Assembly: GCA_036250195.1 (NCBI GenBank)
Contig: JAVHZZ010000003.1
Span: 34,502,335-34,566,334, forward strand
DNA from: Mixophyes australis
Taxonomy: Eukaryota > Chordata > Amphibia > Anura > Limnodynastidae
DNA length: 64,000 bases
Direction of reading: 5' to 3'
Below are positions 54,749-64,000 of the stretch, piece by piece. The translations under genes and the position numbers were made by a program. Within the stretch, counting starts at the first letter, position 1, and each line of letters begins with the position of its first letter. The notes under the pieces were generated by a model. That model saw only the letters and a program-made list of their open reading frames with translations, had not been told where the DNA came from and searched no databases.

Positions 54749-55205
54749 CAAGACTTCTCCCGTGCGGGACTGGAACGACCTCCATCGTTCCATCCGTCTC
54801 TCTCTCCTAATCTGTGCGCATTCAAACTAGTCCTAAAAACTCACCTGTTCCTCAAAGCCTACCAACCTTCCACCTAACCCCCTCATCTCCTCCACTCATT
54901 CTCCCCTCTCCCCTCCCGGCCTGTTCTCTCCCCACAAACTTCAACTGCCTCCCCTTGTGCCTGTTTTGTTTACCCTCCCTTAGAATGTAAGCTCATATGA
55001 GCAGGGCCCACTTCCCTCTTGTCTACACACCTGTTCTTCTGCTTCGCCTCTACTGCATTAGCCTGCCTGGAGTTTCTGAAGTATTGGTATTTTTTGTTTA
55101 TTGTTCTGTACTGTCTCTCCCTGTATAGTCTACTGTTTGTTCTGTGTATGGCGCTGCGGAAATCTTGTGGCACCTAACAAATAAACGATAATAATAATAA
55201 TTTGA
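54749..55205 (+). repeat. L2-like LINE 3' end
   Basis: AAGACTTCTCCCGTGCGGGA and CTGGAACGACCTCCATCG correspond to the coding DNA for the L2 motif D-F-S-R-A ... W-N-D-L-P-R-S-I-R with a frameshift. The tail then follows: TTAGAATGTAAGCTCATATG, ATGGCGCTGCGGAAATCTTG, AACAAATAAACGATAATAAT. It is the plus-strand counterpart of 41860-42388. Confidence 0.75.
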
Positions 55206-55879
55206 ATGGACAAACCTACACTTTTGGCATAAATTACGTCTGGCTCTACATGATCCACTAATTGACTACACTCATAGTCAGTTAGGGGCTAATTAGACTA
55301 GTCGCACAACTAAAGATGAGCTAAATGTAGTTTTCTCCGAGGAGTGATGTTCCACTGATACAGTTTTGGAGTTCCACATTTCTGCACTGTATTTGTAAAT
55401 TAGAGCGGAATTATAGTCTATGAAAAGACAGTCTATTCATTCTTCTATGTGGTTTGATTGGGGTCAGAACTGGGATTATCGTAGAAGGGGAGAAGATGTT
55501 GCTTGTTGTGTATGTTTGTCTAATATAGGAGCTTAGATTTGGAAGCAGACAGAACGCATGTTACATATAATACAGCAGTCATATCGCAGATAAACCACAC
55601 AGTTGCATCACAGACTTGTATTTCATGTTCATTAACCATTAACTTAAGAAGAAGAGAACATTTTCTAGGTAAACATTTGCAATGTGTGTCACAGAAAAAA
55701 GTCATGAAAGGAAACATTTAGTGTTTGCGTGGCTGCCTATAAATAGCTAAACATGGTAAAAAGCTGCGAGGAAATCAGCCGAACAATAGAAACTGATCTG
55801 ATTTCTACACGACACAAACCAAACAAAATGTGCAGTAGAGAAATTCCTGAGCGAGCACGAGGACAGGGCTCCTCACTCT
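55206..55879. other. No feature recognised
   Basis: Ordinary AT-rich sequence between the LINE tail and the 41-bp array. No gene is evident. Confidence 0.4.
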
Positions 55880-58800
55880 CCAAGTGCCAGGACCTGATCT
55901 GTGGATAGGCAGAGGGTGCAGGATTTCAGGAGCTCTGATCTGTGGATAGACAGAGGGTGCAGGATTCAGGAGTTCTGATCTGTGGATAGACATAGGGTGC
56001 AGGATTTCAGGAGCTCTGATCTGTGGATAGGCAGAGGGTACAGGATTTCAGGAGCTCTGGTCTGTGGATAGACAGAGGGTACAGGATTTCAGGAGCTCTG
56101 GTCTGTGGATAGACAGAGGGTGCAGGATTCAGGAGTTCTGATCTGTGGATAGGCAGAGGGCGCCAGGATTTAAGGAGCTCTGACCTGTGGATAGGCAGAG
56201 GGTGCAGGATTTCAGGAGCTCTGATCTCTGGGGATAGACATAGGGTGCAGGATTCAGGAGTTCTGATCTGTGGATAGGCAGAGGGTGCAGGATTTCAGGA
56301 GCTCTGATCTGTGGATAGACAGAGGGTGCAGGATTCAGGAGTTCTGATCTGTGGATAGGCAGAGGGCGCCAGGATTTAAGGAGCTCTGACCTGTGGATAG
56401 GCAGAGGGTGCAGGATTTCAGGAGCTCTGATCTGTGGATAGACAGAGGGTGCAGGATTCAGGAGTTCTGATCTGTGGATAGGCAGAGGGCGCCAGGATTT
56501 AAGGAGCTCTGACCTGTGGATAGACATAGGGTGCAGGATTTCAGGAGCTCTGGTCTGTGGATAGGCAGAGGATGCAGGATTTCAGGAGCTCTGATCTGTG
56601 GATAGACAGAGGGTGCAGGATTTCAGGAGCTCTGATCTGTGGATAGACAGAGGGTGCAGGATTCAGGAGTTCTGATCTGTGGATAGACATAGGGTGCAGG
56701 ATTTCAGGAGCTCTGATCTGTGGATAGGCAGAGGGTACAGGATTTCAGGAGCTCTGGTCTGTGGATAGACAGAGGGTACAGGATTTCAGGAGCTCTGGTC
56801 TGTGGATAGACAGAGGGTGCAGGATTCAGGAGTTCTGATCTGTGGATAGGCAGAGGGCGCCAGGATTTAAGGAGCTCTGACCTGTGGATAGGCAGAGGGT
56901 GCAGGATTTCAGGAGCTCTGATCTCTGGGGATAGACATAGGGTGCAGGATTCAGGAGTTCTGATCTGTGGATAGGCAGAGGGTGCAGGATTTCAGGAGCT
57001 CTGATCTGTGGATAGACAGAGGGTGCAGGATTCAGGAGCTCTGATCTGTGGATAGACATAGGGTGCAGGATTTCAGGAGCTCTGATCTGTGGATAGGTAG
57101 AGGGTACAGGATTTCAGGAGCTCTGATCTGTGGATAGACAGAGGGTGCAGGATTCAGGAGTTCTGATCTGTGGATAGGCAGAGGGCGCCAGGATTTAAGG
57201 AGCTCTGACCTGTGGATAGGCAGAGGGTGCAGGATTTCAGGAGCTCTGATCTGTGGATAGACAGAGGGTGCAGGATTCAGGAGTTCTGATCTGTGGATAG
57301 GCAGAGGGCGCCAGGATTTAAGGAGCTCTGACCTGTGGATAGACATAGGGTGCAGGATTTCAGGAGCTCTGATCTGTGGATAGGCAGAGGATGCAGGATT
57401 TCAGGAGCTCTGATCTGTGGATAGACATAGGGTGCAGGATTTCAGGAGCTCTGATCTGTGGATAGGCAGAGGGTACAGGATTTCAGGAGCTCTGATCTGT
57501 GGATAGACAGAGGGTGCAGGATTCAGGAGTTCTGATCTGTGGATAGGCAGAGGGCGCCAGGATTTAAGGAGCTCTGACCTGTGGATAGGCAGAGGGTGCA
57601 GGATTTCAGGAGCTCTGATCTGTGGATAGACAGAGGGTGCAGGATTCAGGAGTTCTGATCTGTGGATAGGCAGAGGGCGCCAGGATTTAAGGAGCTCTGA
57701 CCTGTGGATAGACATAGGGTGCAGGATTTCAGGAGCTCTGATCTGTGGATAGGCAGAGGGTGCAGGATTTCAGGAGCTCTGATCTGTGGATAGGCAGAGG
57801 GTGCAGGATTTCAGGAGCTCTGATCTGTGGATAGGCAGAGGGTGCAGGATTGCAGGAGCTCTGATCTGTGGATAGACAGAGGGTGCAGGATTCAGGAGTT
57901 CTGATCTGTGGATAGACAGAGGGTGCAGGATTCAGGAGCTCTGATCTGTGGATAGGCAGAGGGCACCAGGATTTAAGGAGCTCTGATCTGTGGATAGGCA
58001 GAGGGTGCAGGATTTCAGGAGCTCTGATCTGTGGATAGGCATAGGGTGCCAGGATTTCAGGAGCTCTGATCTGTGGATAGGCAGAGGGTGCAGGATTTCA
58101 GGAGCTCTGGTCTGTGGATAGACATTAGGGTGCAGGATTTCAGGAGCTCTGATCTGTGGCTAGGCAGAGGGTGCAGGATTTCAGGAGCTCTGATCTGTGG
58201 ATAGGCAGAGGGCGCCAGGATTTAAGGAGCTCTGATCTGTGGATAGGCAGAGGGTGCAGGATTTCAGGAGCTCTGATCTGTGGATAGGCATAGGGTGCCA
58301 GGATTTCAGGAGCTCTGATCTGTGGATAGGCAGAGGGTGCAGGATTTCAGGAGCTCTGGTCTGTGGATAGACATTAGGGTGCAGGATTTCAGGAGCTCTG
58401 ATCTGTGGCTAGGCAGAGGGTGCAGGATTCAGGGGCTCTGATTTGTGGATAGGCAGAGGGCGCAGGATTTCAGGAGCTCTGATCTCTGGGGATAGACATA
58501 GGGCGCAGGATTTCAGGAGCTCTGATCTGTGGCTAGGCAGAGGGTGCAGGATTTCAGGAGCTCTGATCTCTGGGAATAGACATAGGGTGCAGGATTCAGG
58601 GGCTCTGATTTGTGGATAGGCAGAGGGCGCAGGATTTCAGGAGCTCTGGTCTGTGGATAGACATTAGGGTGCAGGATTTCAGGAGCTCTGATCTGTGGCT
58701 AGGCAGAGGGTGCAGGATTTCAGGAGCTCTGATCTCTGGGGATAGACATAGGGTGCAGGATTCAGGGGCTCTGATTTGTGGATAGGCAGAGGGCGCAAGA

Positions 58801-60050
58801 TTTCAGGAGCTCTGATCTCTGGGGATAGACATAGGGCGCAGGATTTCAGGAGCTCTGATCTGTGGATAGGCAGAGGGTGCAGGATTCAGGGGCTCTGATT
58901 TGTGGATAGGCAGAGGGCGCAGGATTTCAGGAGCTCTGGTCTGTGGATAGACATTAGGGTGCAGGATTTCAGGAGCTCTGATCTGTGGCTAGGCAGAGGG
59001 TGCAGGATTTCAGGAGCTCTGATCTCTGGGGATAGACATAGGGTGCAGGATTCAGGGGCTCTGATTTGTGGATAGGCAGAGGGCGCAAGATTTCAGGAGC
59101 TCTGATCTCTGGGGATAGACATAGGGCGCAGGATTTCAGGAGCTCTGATCTGTGGATAGGCAGAGGGTGCAGGATTTCAGGAGCTCTGATCTCTGGGAAT
59201 AGACATAGGGTGCAGGATTCAGGGGCTCTGATTTGTGGATAGGCAGAGGGCGCAGGATTTCAGAAGCTCTGATCTCTGGGGATAGACATAGGGTGCAGGA
59301 TTCAGGGGCTCTGATTTGTGGATAGGCAGAGGGTGCAGGATTTCAGGAGCTCTGATCTCTGGGAATAGACATAGGGTGCAGGATTTCAGGAGCTCTGATC
59401 TGTGGCTAGGCAGAGGGTGCAGGATTTCAGGAGCTCTGATCTCTGGGAATAGACATAGGGTGCAGGATTCAGGGGCTCTGATTTGTGGATAGGCAGAGGG
59501 CGCAGGATTTCAGAAGCTCTGATCTCTGGGGATAGACATAGGGCGCAGGATTTCAGGAGCTCTGATCTGTGGCTAGGCAGAGGGTGCAGGATTTCAGGAG
59601 CTCTGATCTCTGGGAATAGACATAGGGTGCAGGATTCAGGGGCTCTGATTTGTGGATAGGCAGAGGGCGCAGGATTTCAGAAGCTCTGATCTCTGGGGAT
59701 AGACATAGGGCGCAGGATTTCAGGAGCTCTCATCTGTGGCTAGGCAGAGGGCGCAGGATTTCAGGAGCTCTGATCTCTGGGGATAGACATAGGGTGCAGG
59801 ATTCAGGGGCTCTGATTTGTGGATAGGCAGAGGGCGCAGGATTTCAGGAGCTCTGATCTCTGGGAATAGACATAGGGCGCAGGATTTCAGGAGCTCTGAT
59901 CTGTGGCTAGGCAGAGGGTGCAGGATTTCAGGAGCTCTGATCTGTGGATAGGCAGAGGGCACAGGATTTCAGGAGCTCTGATCTCTGGGGATAGACATAG
60001 GGTGCAGGATTCAGGGGCTCTGGTCTGTGGATAGACAGAGGGTGCAGGAC
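55880..60050 (+). repeat. 41-bp minisatellite of about 100 copies with higher-order structure
   Basis: The unit is GGATTTCAGGAGCTCTGATC + TGTGGATAGGCAGAGGGTGCA, with 40-bp (GGATTCAGG) and 42- to 44-bp variants (CTCTGGGGATAGACATAGG). Variant order repeats: blocks 57032-57346 and 57401-57715 are the same, a shift of 369 bp (9 x 41), and other blocks recur at 697 bp (17 x 41). The right half (from about 58440) uses a different variant set dominated by CTCTGGGGATAG. Minus-strand frames are long only because the unit lacks stops. Confidence 0.97.
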
Positions 60051-60409
60051 TTCAAGGACAATATTTTACATTTACCTTCCCACTGGCAGATTGTATTTGA
60101 ATATCTTGCTTTATATGAATCTGTACTTCTGTTGGTGTTGTTAGAGCTGGGAAAGCCTGTGTGTTGGTATATGTTAGAAATCAGCAAATCTTCTAAACTG
60201 TTCCATGGAAAATTCATTTCGTTCCACATTTGGTCGTAAAATTTCACTCTCATCTGCTGGTGGAATATGGCCTTAAGTGTTCCTAGTCTTACTCTAACTA
60301 CACTGCATAGCAGAATGAATAGACCATTGATGTCCCAGCTATCTTCATAGACTAGAAATGCAGGGAAATGTGAATTTACAAACTCAGCGCGAATGCTGAA
60401 GCTAAAGCG
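60051..60409. other. No feature recognised
   Basis: A 70-codon plus-strand frame begins inside the last minisatellite unit and runs to 60239. It has no known motif and I do not call it a gene. Confidence 0.35.
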
Positions 60410-60645
60410 AAACTTTAAGATTGTATCACTGGGCGGAATGCGAAGGTTGTATCACTGGGCGGAATGCGAAGGTTGTGTCACCTGGGCAGAACGCGAAGGT
60501 TGTGTCACCTGGGCGGAACGCGAAGGTTGTGTCACCTGGACGGAACGCGAAGGTTGTGTCACCTGGACGGAACGCGAAGGTTGTGTCAACTGGACGGAAC
60601 GCGAAGGTTGTGTCACTGGGCGGAACGCAAAGGCTGTATTACTGA
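60410..60645 (+). repeat. 27-bp minisatellite, about 8 copies
   Basis: The unit is GGAACGCGAAGGTTGTGTCA + CCTGGAC. As 27 is divisible by three, each plus-strand frame repeats a fixed nonapeptide (for example EREGCVTWT). There is no start context, domain or codon signature to support a gene. Confidence 0.92.
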
Positions 60646-61026
60646 AACTACCACCTCTGTTGTACTGCAAAACTCTACTAGCGTGAAATCCCTCACAACT
60701 CCGCTCATCTCTAACACATATATGCCTGCCAGCTTTAATAAATATTTTGACCTGCGACCCCTAAGTGAATGCAATGACCAGATCATTATCCGGCATGTCC
60801 ATAGAAGTGGTTGGAAGTTGCCCACACACAGTGTCTGATAGTTTTCTGCTTTACTAACAAGCCCCCATGTGGTGTGGAAGTGTTCCAGCTGCTTGATCCT
60901 ACCACTAAACGACCAGATCTTGTCTTCCTGGCCATCACCTACGTGTGGACCATATTACATTGTGAATGTTATCAGATGCTCTATTATATAAGCCGACTCA
61001 TATTTTAGCTTTAGTGGTCCTAAATT

Positions 61027-61298
61027 CAGTGGCAGAATTATAAAGGTGCAGGGGGTGAAGCCACTACAGGGGCCCGAAGGTGAGCGGGGCATGGCAAAGC
61101 TGGGTCCTGCCTCCAAAGCACCAGAACCCCCGAGGTAAAGACCTCTTCTGAGCTACGGAGGTGCCGGACCATGAATGCTCAGAGGAAGACCCTTTAATGC
61201 TCTTTTCAGAATGGGGAAATGGGGGGGGGGGGGGGGCTACAGTGACATTGCCGGACCTCTACACAAATTTTGCTATGGGGCCCACTGTTCCGCCCCTG
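61027..61298. mobile_element. hAT-type MITE, 272 bp
   Basis: The ends CAGTGGCAGAATTATAAAGG and CCACTGTTCCGCCCCTG correspond as imperfect inverted repeats. The flanks CCTAAATT and ACTAAAGT agree at 6 of 8 positions. It contains a 17-base G run and no gene. Confidence 0.65.
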
Positions 61299-62651
61299 AC
61301 TAAAGTGATCTCCTGTAGGCACAAATACACTGCTGTTTACTGAGTGTGCAACATGCATACATACAGATAATAGCACATTTCTATGCCATTCATCTTACAC
61401 AGATGCACTTTATCCTGTCGGGAGTATTGCAAAACAGCATCACCGTACAAAGAGTAAATTATATTGATGTAACTTAATCATGTGATTATATTCTTTTACA
61501 ACAGCATTAAGGCCAGTTACAATGCAGACTATAGCTGGTACTTTGATGTTTGCTCATGACATGTCTGGTATGACGTGAATACACACCCACTTATACACAC
61601 ACTCATTTTATTACCGATATCCTGCCCTATACAACTGCCATTCCATTGCTGGTTTTATTCGGTGGTGTTTCTGCATTGTTCTAAGGCTAGGTATTCACAT
61701 GCCATTTAAGACCCATCGTGCACGGGCAGCTGGGACTTGTAGTCCCACAATAACTGGAAAGCCACAGGTTCCCTATTTCTACATTAATGTATCTCTGTAG
61801 CACACAGGCATCCTCAGTGCATTACGATCTCATGCATGGTGGTCTATTATGGGTACACCTTAAAGAATGACAAACACTGCTCCACCAAACCCAAACCGAG
61901 AGCCACTGAGTTAGCATAGTGTTACTGAGTGCGACCGCAAGCATTTTTTAAAATGTATTTATAGAACAGGAAACAGCTAAAACGGAGTTAGAGTGGGTGT
62001 TGAGGAGGTAAATGCCAACAGCAATGTATTTGAACTCATTTCCTGTGCAAAAGTGATCTAGGTCTAGAATGAGTGTGTTGTAAATAGAGCTAAGCTGCAA
62101 TTCAGTGATTACGTTTATTTTTTTGGCATACAGTTAGTGATGGCTGCAGTTTATATCAGCTCTGTGTCTTACCTCTTCACATAACCATCTTCATCAAAAA
62201 TATAAACTAATTCAAATATTTGTGAAAATACATGGTGGTTAGAAGATACTGAATATCATCTCAGGCCCATATCCAGCCCACATCAATGTGAAGTGGGCAG
62301 ATATGGGAGAATTGCCTGTTCTCCTGAGAGTCCGGGAGACCTACCCAGAATCCTGGAGTCTCCTGGACACGGGAGACCGGGGAAGTGCATGCATGCCCAC
62401 ATCTGCAATTTAGGCAGGTATGCATTTTTTTTTTAATGTTAATATGATAGAAATAATCCACACACACAAAGTTGGAAACACTTGGCATAAATATCAACAC
62501 TTGGCTATGCCCCAACATCACCCTGACCACGCCTCATTTATAGTATAGTATGCCACTTTTAACTTCCAAAAACAGGACTGCTGTGGTTATGGTTTTGAAG
62601 TGTGACCAGTGAAACAATCTGTGGGCTAGAAGCATTATTTAGGACATAACT
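61299..62651. other. Mostly unrecognised; two MITE-like scraps
   Basis: At 61725-61775, GGGACTTGTAGTCCCACAAT and GGAAAGCCACAGGTTCCCTA resemble the MITE at 953. At 62300-62400, TGAGAGTCCGGGAGACC and CACGGGAGACCGGGG resemble the CATACTTGC-ended hAT family. I see no gene. Confidence 0.4.
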
Positions 62652-62980
62652 GGGCAGCACGGTGGCTCAGTGGTTAGCACTTCTGCCTCACAGCACTGGG
62701 GTCATGAGTTTGATTCCTGACCATAGCCTTATCTGTGTGGAGTTTGTATACTCTCCCCATTTTTGCGTGGGTTTCCTCCGGGTGCTCCGGTTTACTCCCA
62801 CACTCCAAAAACATACTAGTAGGTTAATTGGCTGCTATCAAATTGACCCTAGTCTCTCTGTGTGTGTATGTGTATGTGTGTTAGGGAACTTAGACTGTAA
62901 GCTCCAATGGGACAGGGACTGATGTGAGTTCTCTGTACAGCACTGCGGAATTAGTGGCGCTATATAGATGATGATGATAA
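62652..62980 (+). mobile_element. tRNA-derived SINE with L2-like tail, full length
   Basis: The head GGGCAGCACGGTGGCTCAGT and TAGCACTTCTGCCTCACAGC, the body CCTTATCTGTGTGGAGT, a TG microsatellite, GTAAGCTCCAATGGGACAGG and GCGCTATATAGATGATGATG follow the order of 27161-27544. ATAACT occurs just before the head and just after the tail, a possible target duplication. Confidence 0.9.
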
Positions 62981-64000
62981 CTCGCATCCCAATACCGGGT
63001 CTTTGTTTATATCCTTCTGCATTTAATGATTTTTTCCCAGTGAGTAACATGTGGAATTGTAGAAACACAAACACACACACACACATTTGTGTAATCAACT
63101 TTGAAGTAGCTGGTGCTAGCACAACCTGTAGTCAACACAACCATTAGGTTTAATGGATTTAAGGAACATGCAGCCAATCCAAGCATTAGAACACTCACAA
63201 GCTAAGACATAGCTGCTAACTGTAACTGAACCATCAGCAGAATATGTCTGTATAACTCACCTTTAAGTGTTATACATATAGCTTCTTTTTTTTTTTTTTT
63301 AGTTCCTCGTGTTTTGGTAACCTGTTTTGATTTCTAGTCTATGAATTCATCAATGTTAAAACAGAAAGACGCTGAAACTAATGGTAAGGGAAGAAAAACC
63401 AGTTTCCTTCTGACGTGACCACAGAAATCATTTTCTGCACAGTGAGGTTAAATAGAAATCACTGCAACTGTTGAAAGGAGACTTTATACTAAGTAAATAT
63501 GGAAAATACTAAGGTCTGTTTAGGAGTTGCGCGTAAGTGCATTTGTGCGATGTAAATATACATCTTGGTGCAAAATTGTAACACTGCACATAACGCCTGG
63601 GATTAGACTTGCACATAACTTGCAGTTGTAGCCCTTGTACTTAGAGAGGCGGATGAAGGATGTTAACGAACAGCACAGTAAGAGTGGCAGGTGCAAGTTA
63701 AGCATGCATCTAGACAAACATCCCAACATTCCACTACCCGGCGTCGGACAGGGGGCGTGGTCACTGCACGATGGGGGCGTGGTAACTTCACGATGGCGGT
63801 GTGGCCACTCCCCCAGTGGGCTGCCTAGCGCTGTAGTAAAATAGCAGGAATATGAGACTGCTGGAGCATACACATTTTTTACTAGGTTCCAAACCTCTGA
63901 GTTTTTAATTAAATAAAACAAAGATTGTTATTTTATTTGTCCTCCTTCTTGTACGTTTGTGAGGTCACATGGGATTACACAGACTAGTTTGAATTAAAAA
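62981..64000. other. No gene recognised
   Basis: A CA microsatellite lies near 63070 and a T run near 63285. GGGGGCGTGGTCACTGCACG and GATGGGGGCGTGG (63750-63785) are typical of hAT-MITE interiors. No frame has support. Confidence 0.4.

Noticed and set aside
55805..59962. Proline- and serine-rich minus-strand frames (SIHRSELL repeats)
   Set aside because: They are translations of the 41-bp minisatellite. The peptides cycle through three registers of one unit.
55880..60050. CRISPR-like array
   Set aside because: There are no unique spacers between repeats; units are directly adjacent, the context is vertebrate and no cas genes are present.
62652..62730. tRNA gene
   Set aside because: The tRNA-like sequence is the head of a SINE, followed by its body and tail. 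The same holds at 27161 and 48230.

Overview
The window looks like a gene-poor, repeat-dense stretch of a vertebrate nuclear genome. The mix of L2-like LINEs, an L1/Tx1-type LINE remnant, a tRNA-headed SINE with an L2-like tail, many solo LTRs with TATTTAAA-type promoters, Tc1-like elements and very many hAT elements suggests an anuran amphibian. That assignment is inference from repeat content; nothing in the sequence names the species. I see no operons, CRISPR arrays, rRNA or canonical tRNA genes. Apart from one candidate short exon (44767-44865), every recognisable coding sequence belongs to a transposable element.

The centrepiece is an apparently complete hAT DNA transposon at 10821-19314. 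It has an exact 8-bp target-site duplication (GTCCAAAT on both sides), TAGGGATG termini, repeated subterminal motifs, a TATA/YY1-like promoter and a leader of about 341-bp tandem repeats. It carries one uninterrupted intronless transposase of 1003 codons (12868-15879) with a BED zinc finger and the hAT catalytic and dimerisation motifs. A long 3' region consists of two related satellites, and parts of it are recognisable scraps of the transposase gene itself. The element sits in the U3 region of an old retroviral-type LTR, just upstream of its TATA box. A decayed relative lies at 26699-30000 as two oppositely oriented halves.

Layout. 1-660: L2-like 3' end split by a fold-back MITE. 953-2180: small hAT-type elements. 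2220-5060: an unexplained GC-rich block with palindromic CCAAT boxes, a TATA box and a long series of short hairpins. 5085-6753: L2/SINE scraps and a truncated Tc1-like transposase. 6770-10260: minus-strand L2-like LINE pieces broken by two LTRs. 10265-20660: old LTR, the hAT and another solo LTR. 21623-23760: hAT MITE and a plus-strand L2-like LINE broken by an LTR-like insert. 24592-31400: a 2-kb non-autonomous hAT, the broken hAT relative and related fragments. 32357-34880: solo LTR in an unidentified coding remnant, then an L2 tail. 36680-40494: hAT fragments, L1-type endonuclease remnant, a palindromic MITE and an LTR. 40860-43690: a 25-bp minisatellite split by a 2.3-kb composite insertion. 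43954-48085: deleted Tc1-like element, candidate exon, MITE and three minisatellites. 48230-49500: SINE split by a solo LTR. 49564-55205: hAT elements, MITE and L2 tail. 55880-60050: a 41-bp minisatellite with higher-order structure. 60410-64000: a 27-bp minisatellite, a hAT MITE and a SINE.

The pieces do not form a pathway. They read as a record of nested insertions, in which target-site duplications and interrupted hosts give relative ages, plus strong local expansion of tandem repeats both inside and outside transposons. All boundaries and period lengths were read by eye. Where no target-site duplication is quoted, element edges are approximate.
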